A stretch of DNA of 46,953 bases from Chloroflexota bacterium (lineage in GTDB: Bacteria; Chloroflexota; Chloroflexia; Chloroflexales; Roseiflexaceae): NCBI GenBank assembly GCA_013388755.1, contig JACAEQ010000049.1, forward strand, positions 1-46,953, written 5' to 3'. Below are positions 41,571 through 46,953 of the stretch, piece by piece. The position numbers and the translations under genes are program-made. The first letter of the stretch is position 1. Each line of letters opens with the position of its first letter. The notes beneath the pieces were generated by a model. It did no database searches, was not told where the DNA came from, and saw only the letters and a program-made list of their open reading frames with translations.

Positions 41571-41653
41571 CCGCAGATATCCACCGCGCACTCAGCCGAT
41601 GATGGGTAGCCGCCGGAACGAGTTGCCTTCAACTGTGCATGGTCACATGGGGG

Positions 41654-41659
41654 TATAAT
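41654..41659 (+). promoter_or_regulatory. -10 element of purF
   Basis: A perfect TATAAT, but without a clear -35 or TGn extension. The leader to the purF start would be about 115 bases and contains a near-palindrome GGGAGCGTTCCC (41702-41713), a possible regulatory structure. Confidence 0.5.
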
Positions 41660-41780
41660 ACCTATGCGCGGATGGAGGAAGCGATCGCAGGGAGCGCTAT
41701 GGGAGCGTTCCCGTACGCGTCGGCGCCAGATACCGGCGAACCGGCGCTATGGGCGTCGCCAGCAAAGGGGGATCATGATC

Positions 41781-43178
41781 ATGGCAGGCGACAAGCCAGG
41801 GCACGAGTGTGGTGTATTCGGCCTGTATGCACCGGATGAGGATGTCGCCCGGTTGACGTTCTTCGGGCTGTACGCCTTGCAGCACCGTGGCCAGGAGAGC
41901 GCCGGGATTGCCGTGGCTGATGGGCGGCGTATCCACTTGCACAAGGATATGGGCCTCGTTGCGCAGGTGTTCAATGAAGAGAAACTGCGCCCATTACGCG
42001 GCCATGTTGCCATTGGCCATACGCGCTACTCAACCACCGGTTCATCGCGGCTGCAGAATGCGCAGCCGTTTGTTGTCGAAAGTGCCCTTGGCCCGCTGGC
42101 GGTTGGTCATAACGGCAACCTGACGAATGCGCAACGGTTGCGGCGTGAATTGTTGCAGCGCGGCGTCGGGTTGACATCGTCAAGCGACAGCGAGGTGATT
42201 ACCCAGATGCTGGCCGGTGGTGAAGGACGCACCTGGGAAGAGAAGCTGCGCGTCTTCATGATCCGTGCCGAGGGAGCGTACTGCCTTACGGTGATGACAC
42301 GCGACACACTGTACGCCGTGCGTGATCCGTGGGGCCTGCACCCGCTCTGCTATGGGCGCCTTGGCAACACGGGGTGGGTCGTGGCGTCGGAAACGTGCGC
42401 GCTCGCGACGATTGGCGCCACGTTCGAGCGTGAACTGGCGCCGGGCGAGATTATGGTATTCGATGATCGGGGCCCGCGCACCGTCGCACTTTCACCTGCG
42501 CCGCAGCGTGCGATGTGCCTGTTCGAATATATCTATTTTGCCCGGCCTGACAGCCTGATTGACGATCAGACGCTCCATGCCGCGCGTGTGGCGGCCGGGC
42601 GCGAACTGGCGCGCGAGGCGCCGGTTGTCGCCGATATCGTGATTCCGGTGCCCGACAGCGCCGTGCCCGCCGCGATCGGTTATGCGCAGGAGTCGGGTAT
42701 CCCGTATCAGGAAGGCCTGATCAAGAATCGTTACATCGGGCGTACCTTCATTCAGCCTGACGACCGGCTGCGTAAGCTCGGCGTGCAACTGAAGTTCAAC
42801 CCGTTGAGCGACAGCCTGGCCGGCAGGCGTGTCATCCTGGTGGACGACAGTATTGTTCGCGGTAACACGTCCGGGCCGATCGTGCGCCTGCTACGCGATG
42901 CCGGAGCGATCGAGGTGCATATGCGCGTCTCGTCGCCGCCGATCAAGCATCCCTGTTTTCTGGGCGTTGACATGGCGACCTACCCTGAGCTGATCGCGCA
43001 CCGCATGACTCTCCCCGAGATCCAGGATCACCTGGGTGTGGATAGCCTGGCGTACCTCAGCCTTGACGGCCTCATCCGTGCCACGGGGAACGCCGGCAAG
43101 GGGTTCTGCCGCGGTTGTTTCACCGGTAAATACCCGGTTGATATTCAACTGGTTGAGAAGGAGACGTTCGAGGCGTAG
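41781..43178 (+). CDS. purF: amidophosphoribosyltransferase
   Basis: First committed enzyme of purine synthesis: PRPP plus glutamine to phosphoribosylamine. 465 residues from ATG 41781 (ATG 41775 is also possible; AAAGGGGG lies just ahead). A nine-residue propeptide precedes the Ntn-nucleophile cysteine C10 in ECGVFGLYAP, which must be cleaved to activate the glutaminase. Other motifs are LQHRGQESAGIA, GHTRYSTTG, GHNGNLTN, SDSEV and the PRPP loop VILVDDSIVRGNTS. Four cysteines (AMCLFE, HPCFLG, FCRGC) match the [4Fe-4S] ligands of the B. subtilis-type enzyme. It stands alone, divergent from the ABC genes. Confidence 0.97.
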   Translation: MAGDKPGHECGVFGLYAPDEDVARLTFFGLYALQHRGQESAGIAVADGRRIHLHKDMGLVAQVFNEEKLRPLRGHVAIGHTRYSTTGSSRLQNAQPFVVESALGPLAVGHNGNLTNAQRLRRELLQRGVGLTSSSDSEVITQMLAGGEGRTWEEKLRVFMIRAEGAYCLTVMTRDTLYAVRDPWGLHPLCYGRLGNTGWVVASETCALATIGATFERELAPGEIMVFDDRGPRTVALSPAPQRAMCLFEYIYFARPDSLIDDQTLHAARVAAGRELAREAPVVADIVIPVPDSAVPAAIGYAQESGIPYQEGLIKNRYIGRTFIQPDDRLRKLGVQLKFNPLSDSLAGRRVILVDDSIVRGNTSGPIVRLLRDAGAIEVHMRVSSPPIKHPCFLGVDMATYPELIAHRMTLPEIQDHLGVDSLAYLSLDGLIRATGNAGKGFCRGCFTGKYPVDIQLVEKETFEA

Positions 43179-43438
43179 ACCAGGGCCACGCCGGCGTGGC
43201 GTCTGTACTTCTGGAAACGACATCAGGCATTCATGGTTTTCCTGGAAGCGCGGACGCAACCGTCCCCGCCTGGCGCCGTTCACCCGTCGGCGGTGTAGCA
43301 GGCATACTGCTTTCCCAGGCGCATTCCGCCGCCGATTCGTGATTTCGGGGGTGTTCCTTCAGATCTCCGTCGGATGCCGCGCGCGAGCGAGGCTTCTCCA
43401 CGGTGAATGGTTCTTCCCTGGCAGCAGATGAACAGGCG
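43179..43438. other. non-coding region after purF
   Basis: No gene seen. GCCACG-CCGG-CGTGGC (43185-43200) directly after the purF stop is a perfect 6-bp hairpin, part of a 16-bp palindrome, and may end the purF transcript although no U-tract follows. The remainder shows no obvious signals; both neighbouring genes end here (convergent). Confidence 0.55.
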
Positions 43439-44194
43439 TTATCGGATGAGGTGAGGCCTGACAAACTGGAGCAGTAACTCGACGTTCGCCACGTTGCCGA
43501 CCGGGACGTCGAGATCGTTGAACCAGCCACCGTCTGGCCGCTCGATGATCAGCGATCCACCGCTGACATGAATGCCGGCAATTTCGTTCCACGGGATCGA
43601 TTTGCCCTTGACCCGCAGACCGGCGGGTTCAACGGCGACCATGCCGAACGCCACGGGCTGGCCGGCTGCGTATGTCGCCTGGAGCCTCGGCAGCAGCAGC
43701 GGGTAGATCTTCTGCCGGATCGTCTCGTATGCTGCGGCTGCGTTCCTCACATGATCGTAAAAGAAGATCGAGTCGCCGCTGCGATGCACTACCTTGTACG
43801 AGTGACGTACGAAGCGTGTCTGGGGATTAATCGTCTGATAATGGAAGATGGCGTCGATCTCCTCCCAGCCCCAGGTCTTCTGGCCGCTCTTATCCGCATA
43901 GTGCAGGCCGTGTTCATAGAGCTTCAGCGACATATCGCGTGTATTGCGCGCGTCGAAGAAGCCGACCAGGCCAAGCCCGAGCGCGCAGAATCCGGCGAAT
44001 CCCAGACAGATCAATGCCTGCTGGCCCGCTGCCTCGGCCATCACCAGAAACGCGATCAATCCCGCGATCATCAGCACAACCCCGATCCCCAGAGCGACAT
44101 AACTCTGAATCATCCGGCCACGACTGCCAACAACGGCCTGCGGATGGTCGGAGATCAATGCGCCAAACTGAATGGGTCGGGATGCTCTGCTCAT
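43439..44194 (-). CDS. membrane protein with DUF6585-like domain
   Basis: 251 residues. Two TM helices (about 31-50 and 57-77) are followed by a soluble domain with SLKLYEHGLHYADKSGQKTWGWEEIDAIFHY, a pattern of PH-like/DUF6585 proteins in which a beta-strand 'E.G' is followed by WEEI. The C-terminal part repeats this theme (LRVKGKSIPWNEIAGIHVSGGSL). No enzyme motif is seen. AGGAG six bases before ATG 44194 decides the start over an upstream ATG. Function unknown; homologues are common in Chloroflexota (recalled). Confidence 0.65.
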   Translation of the reverse strand: MSRASRPIQFGALISDHPQAVVGSRGRMIQSYVALGIGVVLMIAGLIAFLVMAEAAGQQALICLGFAGFCALGLGLVGFFDARNTRDMSLKLYEHGLHYADKSGQKTWGWEEIDAIFHYQTINPQTRFVRHSYKVVHRSGDSIFFYDHVRNAAAAYETIRQKIYPLLLPRLQATYAAGQPVAFGMVAVEPAGLRVKGKSIPWNEIAGIHVSGGSLIIERPDGGWFNDLDVPVGNVANVELLLQFVRPHLIR

Positions 44195-44198
44195 CGGT

Positions 44199-44262
44199 GA
44201 CTCCTGGCGTATCAATCTGGATGGTGCTTCCACCGATATTATACATACGAGTACCAGGAGTC
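44199..44262 (-). promoter_or_regulatory. promoter region with inverted repeat before the DUF6585-like gene
   Basis: Minus strand TATAAT at 44243-44238, start point near 44231; the -35 is weak. GACTCCTGG (44199-44207) and CCAGGAGTC (44254-44262) form a perfect 9-bp inverted repeat. One arm is the ribosome-binding site and the other lies upstream of the -10. Confidence 0.5.
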
Positions 44263-44282
44263 GCTACAGCACTGGGGACAAC

Positions 44283-45725
44283 TCACCCGCTGGCGGCGGC
44301 CGGGACCTGGAGCTGTACTGCCGGATCGCCGAAGACCATGTAATTCTGCGCATCGTTGCGCAAGATGTATGCCTGTGCCTGCTTCGCACGAAAGTCTGGC
44401 GTTTCGTATATGTCGCCGCGCCGCAGACGATCGATATCGTCGGCCAGTTTGCTGTTCAGTGCAACGTAACGCTGACCGATGGGCGCCATCGCCTGGCCGA
44501 CAGGCTGGAGATCATGAAGCAGATGTCTGACGGTCATGGCGAATGGTGCGACTCGCGCCTCCCAGTGTTCGTTGTCTGACGCCTGACCTTCATCGTGAAA
44601 GCCGCAGACCCAGGCGGCATCGACATGGCCGATGAATCCTACTGGCCCATGTGGCAGCGCAAGCAAACGTTGCGGCAGCGCCGCAATGAAATCCGTATCC
44701 GTATTCAGTTCTTCCAGCAGCGGCGTCCAGTGTGCATACTCGCTGCGTGCCGGCGTTCCATAGCCAAAACAGGTGAACTGGAACAGAATGGCACCATCCA
44801 GGATGTACTGGTCACGCGCGATATCGGCGGCGCTCAGTAACCAGCGTTCACGCGGTTCGTCCCGGTTATGCTGGCAACAGATGGCGCCATTCACCCGCCG
44901 CTGGACGTCAGGCGGCTCGGCGGGCGCAACCATGCCATGGCTGGCCACAAAGACGAGTGCAGGGCGGGTAGCGCGCATTGTTGCCAGCAGTGCCTCCTTC
45001 GTCGCACGATCGCCGCTGAGGACATGGGGCACAAATCCGTACTCACAGCCCACCAGACGGGCGATTGGCTCGGCAAGGAAGCGGCGGCTGTAGTATGTCG
45101 CATCATGGTCAAGACCACGGGGCGGCAACTGGGGCGCGAAGAAGATTGCTTCGCGTTCAACCGCCGGCTCTGGCGCGTTCTCCAGGCGCAACACCTTGGT
45201 GACATATGATTGAAGGTCGTCAGGTGAGTCGAAATGGAGCCTCCCGGTGGCCGCGATCGTTTGCAACAGGGCCTGGAAGCGGAATGGAACATGGTCGGGA
45301 TCGCCGATGATCAGCACATAGAACGGCGGGCGAGTGAGATCACGTGTCACATAGTTGTGCTCAATCCAGCGCCACCAGTCTTCCTCAGCGCCTCTGGCAT
45401 AGATGAGGGGCGCCTCAGGATGTGGCATGCCACGGTGACGGGCCAGTGGCTGGATGATCTCAGTGATCGCTGCGCGCGCCGGATCATCTGCTGCGAGCAG
45501 GTATGTCCATCCTGCTGCGCGCGGATCGCCATAATCAGGCGATGGAAGGCGGCGTGCCTTTTCGCGCAGGAGTGCAACATCACGCGGGACCGTTGTTAAT
45601 GCAAGCAGACGATCGTGCGCGCGATAGAGGGCGCGCACGGTCTCGCGCCCGGCGATCTGGTCATCAATGGCCTCACAGAGCAGATTGCCGGTTGTATAGT
45701 CAATCCCCATTCCAAGAATGTTCAT
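44283..45725 (-). CDS. caspase-like (C25/gingipain-type) peptidase
   Basis: 480 residues. The second half carries a clan CD layout: a strand-loop with the catalytic His, VFVASHGMV (H263), and 56 residues later the catalytic Cys in FQFTCFGYGTP (C319). GPVGFIGHVDAAW follows, and a terminal NYMVFGDPAVQLQV like the end of C25 domains. The first half has a strand FYVLIIGDPDHVPFRF and DDLQSYV, probably the N-terminal caspase-like subdomain. No signal peptide, so it should act inside the cell. It begins five bases after the stop of a TPR gene, so the two are one unit, with the TPR protein a possible scaffold or substrate selector. Confidence 0.72.
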   Translation of the reverse strand: MNILGMGIDYTTGNLLCEAIDDQIAGRETVRALYRAHDRLLALTTVPRDVALLREKARRLPSPDYGDPRAAGWTYLLAADDPARAAITEIIQPLARHRGMPHPEAPLIYARGAEEDWWRWIEHNYVTRDLTRPPFYVLIIGDPDHVPFRFQALLQTIAATGRLHFDSPDDLQSYVTKVLRLENAPEPAVEREAIFFAPQLPPRGLDHDATYYSRRFLAEPIARLVGCEYGFVPHVLSGDRATKEALLATMRATRPALVFVASHGMVAPAEPPDVQRRVNGAICCQHNRDEPRERWLLSAADIARDQYILDGAILFQFTCFGYGTPARSEYAHWTPLLEELNTDTDFIAALPQRLLALPHGPVGFIGHVDAAWVCGFHDEGQASDNEHWEARVAPFAMTVRHLLHDLQPVGQAMAPIGQRYVALNSKLADDIDRLRRGDIYETPDFRAKQAQAYILRNDAQNYMVFGDPAVQLQVPAAASG

Positions 45726-45730
45726 TCTGC

Positions 45731-46953
45731 TCAGTGCTCCTTTTTGGCGGCGGCATAGGCCTCGTGCAATAACGTTCGTATCTGCTGCACGCGCGGATCG
45801 TCTGTGAGATCAGCCTGCTCGTACAGGGCCTCCTCTATATCGTCGCGCGCGACGTAGAGTAACCCTCTCGCTCGCAAGCGATCGCCCGCCATCACGCGAT
45901 GACGTGTCCGCTGATACTCGGCCACTGCCTGGTCAATGCGGCGACTGCACAGTAACGCCAGTGCAAGATCGAACTGAACTGAGAAATAACCTGGCTGCAA
46001 GGAGAGCGCCTCGTTGTACAGGCGAATTGCCTCATCGTAATGGCTGAGTTGATACTGGCACCAGCCAAGCGCCGAGAACAATTCTGCGGTGACCGTCCCG
46101 GCATGGTCTGCGGCTTCCTTGATCGCGGCTTCGTATTCGGAGATGGCGGCTGGATCATGCGCCAGGCGCAGTGCGTTGCCCAGCCCTTTATGCGCCCAGA
46201 GTGTGTCGGGATAGGTTGCAAGCTTCAGCGCCTGTTCATAGGCCATACGTGCCTGATCGCTCTGTTGCAGATTCTCATACGCCCAGCCCCGGTGCAACCA
46301 TGTGTCAACGCCAGGCTCCGCAATCTGGTCAAGCGCCTCGAGCGCAGCCGTATAATCGCCAATACTGCTGGCAATCGAAGCATATGTGGTCAGTACTATG
46401 GGATCGTGGGGTTGTAGCTGCTTTGCCCGGCACACTGCCGTCCACGCCAGAGTGTACTGCTCGAGCTGCGCATGCGTGTAGGCCATAGCAGCCAGCAGTG
46501 ATGCGTCTTCGGGATTGCCGTCAAACGCACGCTGTAGTGTTTCCAGCGCCTCCGCATACTGCTCCAGGTCAATCAGCGCGTACCCTTTGAGGCTGAGCGT
46601 CGCGTTATCATCCGGCGCCACGCGCAGGGCGCGTTCGAACAGTCGCAATGCTTCCTTTGCACGACCCTGGAGGCGCAGCATCTCTGCCTTGCTGCGCAGG
46701 GCGTCCACGTTCTGCGGCTCGATTTCCAGCGCGTGTTCGATCGTCTCCAGCGCCTGTGACACGTCGTCAGCGTCGTACTGGATGCTGGCCTTCAGCACCA
46801 GAACGTCAGTATTGTCGGGCAGCAGGCGGAGGGCAGCGTCAATCGCCGTGAGCGCCTCATCATAGCGCGCCAGGGTGGCGAGTGCGTCCGCGAGCTGATA
46901 GTGTGCCTCCGGGTTATCCGGCGCCAGGGTGATGATCTGGCGCAGGGTCGCAA
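45731..46953 (-). CDS. TPR-repeat protein, partial (N-terminus outside window)
   Basis: About 407 residues are visible and the frame stays open to the window edge, so the true start lies beyond 46953. A GTG at 46798 could be mistaken for a start, but the upstream codons continue a perfect TPR (ARYDEALTAIDAALRLLPDN). Roughly ten or more tetratricopeptide repeats run to near the C-terminus, for example ALRLFERALRVAPDDNATL and EQALKLATYPDTLWAHKGLG. The last 50 residues are a helical tail. Acts as a protein-protein scaffold by family. It is directly upstream of the caspase-like peptidase gene on the same strand. Confidence 0.88.
   Translation of the reverse strand, partial: ATLRQIITLAPDNPEAHYQLADALATLARYDEALTAIDAALRLLPDNTDVLVLKASIQYDADDVSQALETIEHALEIEPQNVDALRSKAEMLRLQGRAKEALRLFERALRVAPDDNATLSLKGYALIDLEQYAEALETLQRAFDGNPEDASLLAAMAYTHAQLEQYTLAWTAVCRAKQLQPHDPIVLTTYASIASSIGDYTAALEALDQIAEPGVDTWLHRGWAYENLQQSDQARMAYEQALKLATYPDTLWAHKGLGNALRLAHDPAAISEYEAAIKEAADHAGTVTAELFSALGWCQYQLSHYDEAIRLYNEALSLQPGYFSVQFDLALALLCSRRIDQAVAEYQRTRHRVMAGDRLRARGLLYVARDDIEEALYEQADLTDDPRVQQIRTLLHEAYAAAKKEH

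Noticed and set aside
46798-46798. Taking GTG at 46798 as the start of the TPR gene
   Set aside because: The upstream codons to the window edge continue an in-frame TPR repeat, so the gene is truncated by the window.

Overview
The window looks like a bacterial chromosome segment, most probably from the Chloroflexota (class Chloroflexia, a Roseiflexus/Chloroflexus-type organism). This assignment rests on recalled gene content and style, not on a database search: high G+C, a secreted CSLREA/parallel-beta-helix protein ending in an IPLV-type tail, a citramalate-based isoleucine cluster, a B. subtilis-type purF, GH57 and patatin genes, and many short repeats between genes. No phage, transposase or cas genes are visible.

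Left part (1-2040): a stretch with two 38-bp direct repeats, then a secreted beta-helix protein on the minus strand.

Branched-chain amino-acid block (2047-16632, plus strand): a near-consensus promoter, a 23-codon leader peptide rich in Leu/Val/Ile and a terminator hairpin precede ilvB-ilvN-ilvC. Next come a four-helix-bundle (S23/IVP) gene boxed by two heptanucleotide repeat arrays, leuA, prephenate dehydratase, a thioredoxin-reductase-like flavoprotein without a CxxC, cimA, ilvE (with its own promoter), leuC, leuD and leuB. Together these encode most of Val, Leu and threonine-independent Ile synthesis. ilvD and ilvA are not in the window. The block ends against a convergent acyl-CoA synthetase gene.

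Middle (18.2-29.3 kb): divergent strong promoters drive the acyl-CoA synthetase and rpmG (L33). A metabolic/unknown string follows: DinB-like, DUF4127, a MagIII/endonuclease III-like glycosylase, an Ldh2-family dehydrogenase and an alpha/beta hydrolase. Then come a minus-strand protein with four MshEN-like motifs, a histidine phosphatase, a long patatin-like lipase with membrane segments, and a GH57 protein.

Sulfur/metal-stress region (29.3-34.2 kb, minus): a secreted Cys/Met/His-rich protein, a PhoB-type regulator and its kinase with a Met-rich sensor segment, a CstB-like persulfide dioxygenase-rhodanese fusion and a small rhodanese all read in one direction.

Right part (34.3-46.95 kb): tRNA-Arg(UCG), a palindromic REP-like element, a REC-PAS-GGDEF-EAL protein, a membrane-anchored protein with two L7/L12-like motifs, MazG-like and YugP-like genes, an ABC-2 exporter pair and purF. 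The window ends with a membrane protein of unknown role and a caspase-like (C25-type) peptidase directly downstream of a TPR protein whose N-terminus lies outside the window.

The most unusual items are the heptamer-boxed four-helix-bundle cassette inside the ilv-leu operon, the ilv attenuator, the caspase/TPR pair and the L7/L12-like membrane protein.
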